Below are positions 1 to 7,864 of a stretch of DNA of 64,000 nucleotides, piece by piece (within the stretch, counting starts at the first letter, position 1; each line of letters opens with the position of its first letter). Position numbers and translations under genes: made by a program. The DNA lies in contig JAJEKV010000011.1 of the NCBI GenBank assembly GCA_021234155.1, forward strand, positions 1,552,001-1,616,000, read 5' to 3'. Under the pieces are notes generated by a model, which saw nothing but the letters and a program-made list of their open reading frames with translations, was not told where the DNA came from and did no database searches. The stretch is from Isoetes taiwanensis. Lineage: Eukaryota > Streptophyta > Lycopodiopsida > Isoetales > Isoetaceae.

Positions 1-495
1 AAATATAATCCAAAATATAGGAAACTCTTAGAAATTTATCAAGATCACATGGTCATGCATAAACAAATAAAATGAAAAGGGACTAATTCTAAGTAAGAAA
101 CTACTAGATGGTGGACTTTAAAAGTAGTTATTAAGAAGAATCATACTTTAAGAATGCAAACATACACACGTTAAAAGGATCAATAACACATTTACGCGAG
201 TTAGAAGGAATCTGAAAAACTCAAAGGAACTTGGGGATGTACCTTCGACTTGGGGATGTCGTTATGGTTAGCATCCTTCTATCGTGCAGGCGCTGAACAT
301 AAGGGCAAAAAAAAATGTAGGTTCAAATCCTGCATGTTCTACCACATATAGATGAGTTGGTGAAGAGAAACGTTCACGGCGGCCGCTAGGCCGCCACGAT
401 AAGTTTCTTGTAGCATTAATTTACAATTGTCCATAAGTTTATGGGATGTGGCCCCTCTGTAGGGACGACATGTGTCTTCTTGTGACGTTCCACGT
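1..495. other. Flank left of the retrotransposon, no gene
   Basis: This is AT-rich sequence with no supported gene. Bases 316-349 contain a perfect tRNA-like T-arm (stem GTAGG/CCTGC around the loop TTCAAAT, B-box GGTTCAAATCC). No acceptor stem or clear D-arm matches it, so it is at most a tRNA-derived relic. A GC-rich hairpin at 363-409 is listed separately. The left LTR begins near 496. No 5-bp target-site duplication was found between the bases before it and those after 13633. Confidence 0.5.
363..409. repeat. GC-rich inverted repeat (hairpin)
   Basis: GGCGGCC (378-384) and GGCCGCC (389-395) form a perfect 7-bp stem around the loop GCTA. An imperfect outer stem pairs the AAGAGAAAC-type segment at 363-371 with GTTTCTT at 403-409. 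The hairpin stands out in an AT-rich flank. It could be a transposon end or a transcription-related hairpin; nothing identifies it further. Confidence 0.45.
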
Positions 496-2133
496 ATTCA
501 TACGGTATACGTAACGTATCCATACGCACGTCACCCCCTAAAGGTACGCCACCATGGGGTATTGGAACCTAAGTGTAACCTAGAGGGTTACTCTAAAAGG
601 GATTAAATTAGCTATGCTAATTTAACCATTAAAGATAATAACCTATAACTTAGGGAATTAAGGACTAAATAGGATTAATTAGACTAATTACTGTTTTAGG
701 AAGGCGCCACCTGGCCCAATCGTTTAGCCAGCATGGGGATTTCCAAATTAGGCCGTCAACCTGATCCCTATCCCTGTTTTGGCTCCCTGAATTCGCCCAA
801 AGAAGGAGCAGGAGCTGAGCGCCATCATACCAAGCGGGCGCCACCATACCAAGTAGAACACAGTGGAAGCGTAAGTTTGAACCCCAAGACCCAAGAGATG
901 GAAGCACCCCATGGTAACGAGTCCGGCCCGGAACTTCGGGTGGGTGGCTAGGATAGCCTGTGAATTCTAGATAAGCGCCCTATTGGGCCTTGGTTGTGTT
1001 CGTTTCTGTTCTCTTTGTGTTTCAATCATAGGAACTAACCCTTGGTTGTAAAGGTAAGTTCTCTTTATATTTGATTCTGGTTTTGCTCTGAAAGGATGGA
1101 TTGTTAGCTCTTTGTCTAGTATTACTCTGGAATGGGGGAATTACGGGGGGTAGAGACCTCTGAGCCATGTATTGTAGTATGCTCCTAGATAGCGCCCTGT
1201 AGAGTCCCATTAATTGCGGCCTGTGCACAAGAGCCCACCGGGTCCTAGATGCTATGGACCCGCTTAGCACCGGGACAAGGAACACAAGGTGAAGTGGGGG
1301 GTGGGGTCTTGCCCACGAACATAAAGGCTCCCGAGACTCCTACAAATGGGCTAGGCCTAATAGCCGCCAAAATGAGCTAAAGCGGGCCCGGGGGTATGGG
1401 TCTGACACTCCCTGGGTACAGAGGTGTGACCCGCATGGGGCATCCTGTACTTTGAGTAGATTTAGGGTGAGTAAGTCGGGTACGGATGCGGGGGTCGCTG
1501 ATGCGGCACGTATTCTCTAGCTCACCCATGGAACCACTGTGATTCTGGAAGGGGACGCTTCCCCGACCTGCCTCATCGGACCAGGAGTCATGAAGCTGGA
1601 GTAGGCTCAAAGGGTGATTGAACCTGCGTCTCCGGAAGGCTATAGCGAGGCCATAGCGTGAATTGACCCATCTGCAAAGTGTGCACAGGAGGGGCGGATG
1701 GAGTGGACAACCCTAGCCGATGTTCTATGCCAGCCAACGCCATGCCAAGACTCGGTCTGCTGATCTCTTGAGGCCCAACCGTCAGTCGTTCCTCACTGGA
1801 GTCTGAGCCGGGGTAGAACCTGAGGTTCGGGTGTTTTCTTAGTGTTAAATGCATATTCTGTGCCGTTGGTATTTGGACGGATGAACCGCCCTTCGTGGTG
1901 GTCGATATTATATGATTTATGCTGTGTGCTAATCTTGTATTCATGCTTCCGCGACGTAGGAGTCCCATTGAAGGCGTGGGCCGAATGACCCCTTCGTGTC
2001 CTTCTTTCGGGCACCATATTATGGGTGACCGGAATAGACGGAGGGCCTTGCTCATGGTGAGATGATCGCCATGGGAGGGGAAAGTCCCCGTATGTATACG
2101 GCCGAGGGTCGTATATATTCAGGGAGCGTCACA
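496..2133 (+). repeat. Left (5') LTR
   Basis: This sequence is repeated at 12000-13633. It starts ATTCATACGG and ends GTCACA, immediately followed by the primer-binding site. Most of the two LTRs match base for base. Differences are clustered, many of them CTG/CCG or CAG/CGG interchanges plus short indels. Open frames inside it are not conserved between the two LTR copies and are not called as genes. An LTR of this size would carry the promoter and polyadenylation signals of the element. Confidence 0.92.
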
Positions 2134-2134
2134 G

Positions 2135-2147
2135 TGGTATCAGAGCC
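2135..2147 (+). other. Primer-binding site (tRNA-iMet)
   Basis: TGGTATCAGAGCC is the exact complement of the 3' end of plant initiator tRNA-Met (GGCTCTGATACCA). It lies one base after the LTR terminus. This is the standard minus-strand priming site of many plant LTR retrotransposons, and it fixes the sense strand of the element as +. Confidence 0.95.
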
Positions 2148-2917
2148 GTGATTTCGGTTGCTCGAAATCATAGCACTGGCCAAACACTAACTCGTAGCAT
2201 GGTAGTTAGGAGGAGGCTAAGTTAATGTGTTGTTAGTCCTCTTTGATGTTTGGCTCGGTGTTAGGTTAAATTAAGAAATTGTAGCTTTAAAGAGGATAGG
2301 GCGTACCAAGACCCAAGATTGGAAGTATTGTAAGTGTCGTGGGTGGCTCAGATGACAGAGCGGGTGCGTCCATTGGATCGACATACTCAAATTACCCTAG
2401 AACGGTCGTCTCTAGGCGAAAAATGGTCAAGGGCAGGCCCAAAAAAACCAACTCGGGCGCCGCTTGCTTTTTGTCGCCTTTGCGATCCGCGGTAGAAGAG
2501 CCGAAAATGCGGTGTTGGCGCCCGACTGGTCCAGACCCGAGTCAACGCTGGCCCGCCAGTCAACTTCGAGGCGCCGCTTGCTTTCGACGACCCCGAGTCG
2601 AGAAGCACTGCGATAATGCAACGCGGCCGACAAGTATGTCGTATGATTCCGCCAGTATAATTATTTTATAATAACAAAAATTAAAAAGTGAATAAGAAAA
2701 ATTTTAAAATTTTAAAAGTTAACTAGTCGTTAACCATTTCTTTTTGTTATTTCACCTTGCCTTCAGCGCCTTCGACCGCCTGAGCCGACGCCCGCCATCG
2801 CCACCAGACCTGACTTTGCTCTTCCGTCCTTGTGCCTTGTGAACTCTAGCGCCTCCTTTTCCATCTCTTTCGCCACCAGCGCCTCACTACCTGTCTTCCT
2901 ATACCTTAACGCCAGCT
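2148..2917 (+). other. Untranslated leader / ORF1 upstream region
   Basis: This is a 770-bp stretch between the primer-binding site and ORF1. It has a GC-rich part (2330-2640) and an AT-rich part (2650-2750, with two GTTAAC palindromes near 2718-2734). A pyrimidine-rich run then leads to the ORF1 ATG and resembles a plant 5' UTR. A 110-codon frame at 2339-2671 has a KGRPKK AT-hook-like string, but nothing else suggests that it is coding. Confidence 0.5.
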
Positions 2918-4159
2918 ATGGCCCATACAAAGAGTGCCCCGGACCCATCTACTTTGAGCATCGTGGAGATTTACGCCATGATCGCCAAGCACATGGCTAC
3001 AGACCCGGCCTTTATTGATATACTTCTGGATGAGCTGGTAGATAGGTTTGAGAATAACGATAGGATTCCCTATCCTATCTACCATTTCTCGGAGCCATTC
3101 CTGATCCGGCTGAACCTTCGCCAGCTCTCTTATACCCTTGTTGAGCAACCTGACATGGTCATGATGCTCATTAAATTCTATCCTCCCGAGCAGGAAGGCC
3201 ATACCGAGGAGGAAGACATCAAGACGGAGTCCGACCGTATCAGGAGTTTGGCCAGAGAGGATGATCATCGGGAGATCGAGCGGGCAGATACGGCGGCCCG
3301 GGGAAGGGAATACAGGTACCTCAGGGACAGCTTTGCCGTCATTGATGGAAGAGCCATTGAGGTTCCCCCATACCGCTGGCATGAGGGTTCCAACAGTTTT
3401 ATATGGGGAGAAATCCCCGATATCAGCCTAGACTATCTGACAACCATTCAGATAGATATGGGTCTGCGGCCACAGCGGTACCAAGCTGAACTTAATCGTC
3501 GTGACGCAGCCCAGCTTTTTGCTCAGATTCAAGAAGATCTGAGGAGAGCCCGGGAGGAACGGGAGAAGCTCGAACAGGAGGAGCGGGATCGGCAAGACCA
3601 GCGGGACCAACAAGACGGAGGAGCATCTGGGAGTGGCCCGGGCCCAATCCCGACGCATGTGACTGTTAAGCACCGGAGGAAGGGTCTAGCCCATAAGACC
3701 GGCAGTCAGTATAAAGAGAAACTAAGGACTGTCGGGGCTTTTGGAAAGAAGACGAGCTCCGACCGGAGGCAGCAGCGGGTGGATAGCTCCCGACCGGCTG
3801 TTGGGGCTAAGACAGTGCCAGCACCGACGGGGCCGCCTGCAAAGCCCGGGCCCCAGAGGAAGCCTCACAGGTACCGAGCCGGTACCGTGGCCTTGCGGGA
3901 AATCCGCAAGTTCCAGAAGTCCACACAACTTCTGATCCGAAAGCTACCCTTCCAGAGGCTGGTACGGGAGATCGCGCAGCAGTTCAAGACCGACCTCCGT
4001 TTCCAGACCTTTGCAATTTTGGCCCTCCAAGAGGCTGCTGAAGCCTACTTGGTGGCACTTTTTGGTGACGCCAATCTTTGCGCGATTCACGCAAAGAGGG
4101 TAACCATAATGCCTAAGGATTTGGCCCTTGCCCGCAGGATACGGGGGGAGCATCCTTAG
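2918..4159 (+). CDS. ORF1: novel N-terminal region fused to a histone H3 fold (413 aa)
   Basis: This is an intact intronless ORF. Residues 1-190 match no family I recognise. Residues about 190-232 are a charged, coiled-coil-like stretch rich in E, R, Q and D, and 235-313 is a basic, proline-rich linker. Residues 314-413 are an unmistakable histone H3 globular domain: the motifs [68 protein letters not shown] and ARRIRGE all appear in order. Loop 1 is the canonical length, so it resembles ordinary H3/H3.3 rather than CENH3. The first ~26 H3 tail residues are absent. [10 protein letters not shown] string sits where H3 has K27-SAPATGG. There is no zinc knuckle. ORF1 sits where gag would be expected and could be a nucleocapsid or chromatin-associated protein, but this is inference. 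Confidence 0.9.
   Translation: MAHTKSAPDPSTLSIVEIYAMIAKHMATDPAFIDILLDELVDRFENNDRIPYPIYHFSEPFLIRLNLRQLSYTLVEQPDMVMMLIKFYPPEQEGHTEEEDIKTESDRIRSLAREDDHREIERADTAARGREYRYLRDSFAVIDGRAIEVPPYRWHEGSNSFIWGEIPDISLDYLTTIQIDMGLRPQRYQAELNRRDAAQLFAQIQEDLRRAREEREKLEQEERDRQDQRDQQDGGASGSGPGPIPTHVTVKHRRKGLAHKTGSQYKEKLRTVGAFGKKTSSDRRQQRVDSSRPAVGAKTVPAPTGPPAKPGPQRKPHRYRAGTVALREIRKFQKSTQLLIRKLPFQRLVREIAQQFKTDLRFQTFAILALQEAAEAYLVALFGDANLCAIHAKRVTIMPKDLALARRIRGEHP
3857..4156 (+). other. Histone H3 globular domain within ORF1
   Basis: The 100 residues correspond to H3 from about K36/K37 to the C-terminus (alpha-N, alpha-1, L1, alpha-2, L2, alpha-3). Visible departures from canonical plant H3 are RYRAGT for RYRPGT, KSTQLL for KSTELL, AQQFKTD for AQDFKTD (K79 kept), [10 protein letters not shown] for [18 protein letters not shown] for GLFEDTNL and a C-terminal GEHP for GERA. 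The core is unbroken and keeps the residues that define the fold. The simplest origin is capture of an intronless H3 copy or cDNA. Confidence 0.95.
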
Positions 4160-4358
4160 TACATTTGCGGGACTCCGCATTGTAAATATTTTTTTGTGAT
4201 ACTTAATAAAAACTTTCATTTTGTATTAAAAGCTTAATTATTTTATGTTAAAAAAAATGAAACAAAATGCTGACGTCAGCCTCAATAAAAGGAACTAAAA
4301 AGGGACTTTTAAAGTTTACTTCAAGTGTTTCTTTTCCTCTCTCCTCCCTTCTGGCGCC
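4160..4358 (+). promoter_or_regulatory. ORF1-ORF2 spacer with terminator-like and promoter-like elements
   Basis: After the ORF1 stop come a small GCGGGACTCCGC hairpin, an AT-rich stretch and an AATAAA-type polyadenylation signal near 4205. The perfect 12-bp palindrome GCTGACGTCAGC (4269-4280) contains the bZIP core TGACGTCA. An AATAAAAGG TATA-like string and a pyrimidine-rich run then lead to the ORF2 ATG in a GCCATGG context. This suggests ORF2 may have its own transcript rather than being translated from a polycistronic RNA. Confidence 0.5.
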
Positions 4359-5759
4359 ATGGCTGCCGCCGACCTTGTCGCCTGGTACCATGACGGAGAG
4401 CAATGGGATCCGCAAGTCCCTTTCGACCTGCTGCGACCTCTGTTATGCCAACGCCTAGACCTCCTCGCCAATATGCAGAGGCATCCGGATTACGCCGGAT
4501 TCCTCGACTTCTACCTGGAGGAAATGCTTCCTCTGTGTATTCCTTTTGGGGATCCTCCCCAGCTATATCTGGAGTGGGAGGTAGTCCGGCAGATGTTAGG
4601 CGGGGACACCCATGCTTATGATATCCTGAAGGGGAAGCTCCGATGGGGTAAACACTTGCCAGTGGTCCAGCAGCAGGGGCGGCAATATCTGGAAGTTACT
4701 TTCGCCCTAGCCATCCTCATGGACCAATACGTTGAGGATGAAGATTTGCCTGTAGAAAAAGGCAAACTGCCAGAGTCTTCCGAGGAGGGGGAAGACGAGC
4801 ACATAGGTATGGGCGACTTTGCCCGTTGGAAACAGTTAGCGGAGGAGTTGCCACCGCGCCGTGAACAAGCTATAGGCTTGTCAGGATTAGACGGCCTTCC
4901 AGTTATCTATCACCAAGGGCAAGAGTACCTTCTCTTGGATGATATTATCTGGACGTATCACATGGTGGCCGGATTTCGACGCAAGCGCAAAGACCATGTA
5001 CTTTATGAGCTTGCGGAGTATTGTATGGACGATTTTATTGACTTCACTTCTACTGAGCTTCCTCCAGAGGTGCAGCAGCTGCTCCAGTTCCGCCAAGAGA
5101 CCATAGAGCCGGCAGAGACTCTATTACGTCTTCGGGACTTCGTGATGCAGGAGCCGGCCTCGCAGCCTTCACCAGATGCCTTCACGGCTATGGGACCTCA
5201 CGTCCCAAACATCAACATGGTTGAGGTCCCTTCCGACTCAGATGACGAGGGAGAGGATTTATATCATAATCCTGCGCATAAGAAGGAGGAGCAACAGGAA
5301 CTTAGGGAGGAAGAAGTCCCCATGGATTTGGATAAGGAAGTGGCTACATCCGAGACCCCGCAAGGGAAGGTGCTGGGTAACCATCTCACCCGTTTCTTTT
5401 TGTCAGCCTTCCGACAGGGGCAAGTCCTTTTTATAGCCCGAGATCTAGGGCCAGAGGCTGAAGCTTCATGGTGGGCCCTCCGTGCTCTCTCTACACTGGC
5501 CGGCCACAAGAAGCTTCCCCATCGTACGTTTACTTATGTACTCGTGCGACGGGATCTTGCCCTGACGGCCTTGGGTCAGGATATAGCCCCATGGATGAGC
5601 ATGAAGCTCCTCACGGTAGCCCCATTGGCCATTGCCTATCCACCGGAGGTTGCATCTATTGCGGCTGCCACAGTAGACCCCGGGGTGACTCTGCTGCGAC
5701 ACCGACCGCCTCCACCACCTCCTCGGGCCACGGATGAAGAGGGAGGACCTAGCTCCTAA
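4359..5759 (+). CDS. ORF2: unknown acidic protein with an internal repeat (466 aa)
   Basis: This is an intact ORF with no family that I recognise. Two segments about 80 residues apart share a pattern: residues 100-121 read LPVVQQQGRQYL then M, and 180-202 read LPVIYHQGQEYL then M. This suggests a duplicated small domain. Acidic stretches lie at about 138-150 and 290-335, including a Ser-Asp-Asp-Glu cluster that resembles a CK2 or chromatin-protein acidic patch. The C-terminal third (about 345-440) is hydrophobic and possibly globular, and the protein ends in a polyproline tail. No RT, protease, zinc-knuckle or envelope signatures are visible. The start was chosen for its GCCATGG context after a pyrimidine-rich leader. 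An acidic partner of the basic H3-fusion protein (a chaperone-like role) is speculation. Confidence 0.75.
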   Translation: MAAADLVAWYHDGEQWDPQVPFDLLRPLLCQRLDLLANMQRHPDYAGFLDFYLEEMLPLCIPFGDPPQLYLEWEVVRQMLGGDTHAYDILKGKLRWGKHLPVVQQQGRQYLEVTFALAILMDQYVEDEDLPVEKGKLPESSEEGEDEHIGMGDFARWKQLAEELPPRREQAIGLSGLDGLPVIYHQGQEYLLLDDIIWTYHMVAGFRRKRKDHVLYELAEYCMDDFIDFTSTELPPEVQQLLQFRQETIEPAETLLRLRDFVMQEPASQPSPDAFTAMGPHVPNINMVEVPSDSDDEGEDLYHNPAHKKEEQQELREEEVPMDLDKEVATSETPQGKVLGNHLTRFFLSAFRQGQVLFIARDLGPEAEASWWALRALSTLAGHKKLPHRTFTYVLVRRDLALTALGQDIAPWMSMKLLTVAPLAIAYPPEVASIAAATVDPGVTLLRHRPPPPPPRATDEEGGPSS

Positions 5760-5953
5760 ACTAATTGTGCTACGCATTTTTTTTGCGTGTGATTGTGAAA
5801 TTTTGGATTGGCAAATGTCTTAGCCATGTTATAATATGATGTACCTTAATTCCTTATTAAATACAGACTGTCTTGATAAGTATAAGCGAATTGTTTTTTT
5901 TCCATGACGTCCTCTTCAAAGTATTAGTGTTTAGAATATAGTGGAATTACAAA
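5760..5953 (+). promoter_or_regulatory. ORF2-ORF3 spacer with TGACGTC motif
   Basis: This AT-rich spacer has a short GCGTG-bearing T-rich run after the ORF2 stop, a TTATTAAATA string (possible polyadenylation signal) near 5855-5865 and a second TGACGTCC bZIP-type core at 5905-5912. That core lies about 50 bp before the ORF3 ATG. The same core as in the ORF1-ORF2 spacer, in a similar place, suggests a shared way of driving separate transcripts. Confidence 0.45.
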
Positions 5954-6442
5954 ATGTTCTATATTCATTCCAACTATCTTGCAGAAGAGACCCTTTGGGA
6001 ATATGAGGAGAGGATTACCGACATGGTTAGGAGGGATGATCCCGGACCGCCAGAGCAGGACTATGGCCAAAGATATGGCGAATATCCAGAGTGGGATGAA
6101 GGCTACGAGATGGAACCTCCGCCACCCGGAGAACCCTATGATCCTGACAAAGGGTTGGAGATAGTTAACATCCTTAGGGACAGAGCTTTCGAGGACCTGA
6201 AGCTGACCCTGTGCCGTACTTGGGACTATTGGAGTATGAGCAGGCACGAGGCTTTTGAGGACGCCAATGACCACCTTTGGCAACTCTTCTATGCTCTGCG
6301 GAGGCTTTTCAATCTTCTCATTATTAGCCCAACGTGGGAATACCAACCAGTGATTGTCCAAGCCTGGGCACGCTATAAGCTCGTTAGAGCTGTACGGGAG
6401 AGTGTCCGTTACACGATCCTGTACCCCTTCGCGAACCCCTAG
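5954..6442 (+). CDS. ORF3: unknown acidic/aromatic small protein (162 aa)
   Basis: This is an intact ORF that I do not recognise. The N-terminal half is acidic and rich in Y, P, E and D (residues 30-75, with a PPPPGEPYDPDKG stretch). The C-terminal half is helical-looking, with many W, L and R residues (about 85-155, including LFYALRRLFNLLII and VIVQAWARYKLVRAV). No signal peptide or clear membrane span is visible, although residues about 110-125 are quite hydrophobic. Its stop lies only 108 bp from the end of the opposite-strand pol ORF, so the two units converge. Confidence 0.65.
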   Translation: MFYIHSNYLAEETLWEYEERITDMVRRDDPGPPEQDYGQRYGEYPEWDEGYEMEPPPPGEPYDPDKGLEIVNILRDRAFEDLKLTLCRTWDYWSMSRHEAFEDANDHLWQLFYALRRLFNLLIISPTWEYQPVIVQAWARYKLVRAVRESVRYTILYPFANP

Positions 6443-6550
6443 GCTTGGTCTCTCCAGTTATGTTTTTCTGTTGTTGCTGTAATGCTGTGTGCGAGTAGAA
6501 CTTTAAATGGTTTAGTTCCCCGTATGGCCGAGATGAACGCAGTCTATCCA
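6443..6550. other. Convergent junction between ORF3 and pol
   Basis: This 108-bp T-rich spacer separates the ORF3 stop (+) from the pol stop (-). It has no repeat, LTR end or target-site duplication that would mark the pol block as a separate insertion. Confidence 0.5.
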
Positions 6551-7864
6551 CTAGATGCTTTCCAAGCAATGCGCGGTCATGTCAACATCAACAATACACC
6601 ACGTCCTAGAGAACACAAAGGTGATCTCATCATTGGTTAATATTATAAGATACGATGCATCTACCCCTCTAAAGCATGATTCTCGGCAAATCAAGCCTTC
6701 AAGCTTACCGCCGGGAGCGGGGTTGATAGCATCGTTGATGGTGCAGCCCTGAGATTCTCGCATGAAGTCCGGATAGTGCTTCTCAAGGTCTATCTTCATC
6801 ACCCAAGTAGCATCCTCAACTGGTAAGTGTTTCCACTTGACCAAGTATTGCAACATTTGATTCCTTCTGGTCTGTTTGTAAGCTCGATCAAGAAGAGCTT
6901 CAGGCACTATCTCCAGTTGCTCTTCAGTCATTTCTAGGAGGGTTGGGGTATCCAAAACCTCCTCTGGATCAGGGGTGTGTTGTTTCAGAAGACTCACGTG
7001 GAAGACCTTGTGGATCTTCAAGTGGGGCGGCAGGTCTAAGCGATATGCCTGTTCTCCAATACGTTCAGTAATCTTGAACGGCCCAGCCCATCTGGGTGCT
7101 AACTTCTTGCAGTTACCAATTTTAAGCTTGGCTTGTTTTACTTTGATCTTAAGCCAAACTGATTCGCCCACCCGGAAGACTTGTGGGGTTCGGTGTTTAT
7201 CCGCTAGACTTTTCTGACGACTGCGCGCCGCCAATAAGTAACCACGAACTTCTTCAACCAAGGCCTGCATTTCTAAAAGGAGTTGTTGAGAGACCTCCAC
7301 TTTAGAAACAGGGTTATGCCATGTGTCTGGAGTAAGACATTGATAGCCATAATGTATCATGAAGGGAGACATCCTGGAAGACTCCTGCTTCGTACTGTTA
7401 TAGGCGAACTCTACCAAATAAATATAATCCGCCCATTGTGACTGTTTACTCCATACATAGCTTCGTAGCATATCTTCGATAATGCGATTGATACGTTCTG
7501 TCTGACCATCTGTCTGGGGATGGTAAGCTGTACTCATAGCAAGCTTGGTCTGGATGGTGGCGAAGAAGTCTTTCCAGAATGCACTTACAAATTTAGGATC
7601 TCTGTCTGATACAATTACTCTTGGCATCCCGTGCAACCTGAAAATTTCTTTTGCAAATAGCAAGGCGGTGTCGAAGGCGGTGTCCGTGGTTCGACATGGC
7701 AAGAAATGAGCCATCTTTGACAATTTGTCGACCACTACCATTAATGCATCATATCCACGGAGAGTACGTGGGAGGCCCACAATGAAATCCATGGTTATTA
7801 CTTCCCACTTGGCGTTGGGCACATCCAAAGGTTGCAACTCCCCTGGAACTGGCACACCTGACAC
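6551..7864 (-). CDS. Chromovirus integrase core, GPY/F module and chromodomain
   Basis: This is the second part of pol. Integrase catalytic residues are visible as D26 (ITMDF), D87 (VSDRD) and E123 (QTDGQTER), with the normal D-35-E spacing. A GPY/F module follows at about 256-295 ([22 protein letters not shown]). A chromodomain lies at about 319-366 ([15 protein letters not shown], then DLEKHYPDF), which defines the chromovirus branch of Ty3/gypsy. The tail runs about 70 residues beyond it. The reading frame differs from the upstream pol frame. The overlap at 7798-7864 marks a frameshift, and the usual linker between the CxxC knuckle and the core is shortened. The integrase as assembled is therefore split and probably inactive, unless the shift is a consensus error. 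Confidence 0.92.
   Translation of the reverse strand: MSGVPVPGELQPLDVPNAKWEVITMDFIVGLPRTLRGYDALMVVVDKLSKMAHFLPCRTTDTAFDTALLFAKEIFRLHGMPRVIVSDRDPKFVSAFWKDFFATIQTKLAMSTAYHPQTDGQTERINRIIEDMLRSYVWSKQSQWADYIYLVEFAYNSTKQESSRMSPFMIHYGYQCLTPDTWHNPVSKVEVSQQLLLEMQALVEEVRGYLLAARSRQKSLADKHRTPQVFRVGESVWLKIKVKQAKLKIGNCKKLAPRWAGPFKITERIGEQAYRLDLPPHLKIHKVFHVSLLKQHTPDPEEVLDTPTLLEMTEEQLEIVPEALLDRAYKQTRRNQMLQYLVKWKHLPVEDATWVMKIDLEKHYPDFMRESQGCTINDAINPAPGGKLEGLICRESCFRGVDASYLIILTNDEITFVFSRTWCIVDVDMTAHCLESI

Noticed and set aside
252-349. Functional tRNA gene
   Set aside because: Only the T-arm and B-box are good; no acceptor stem, anticodon arm or convincing A-box lies at the right spacing.
1022-2055. Open frames within the LTRs (for example 1588-2055 on -)
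   Set aside because: The frames are not preserved in the matching positions of the other LTR and show no protein family motif.
3857-4156. Centromeric CENH3 instead of ordinary H3
   Set aside because: Loop 1 has the canonical length (FKTDLRFQ) and the alpha-2 and C-terminal motifs match canonical H3, not the plant CENH3 pattern.
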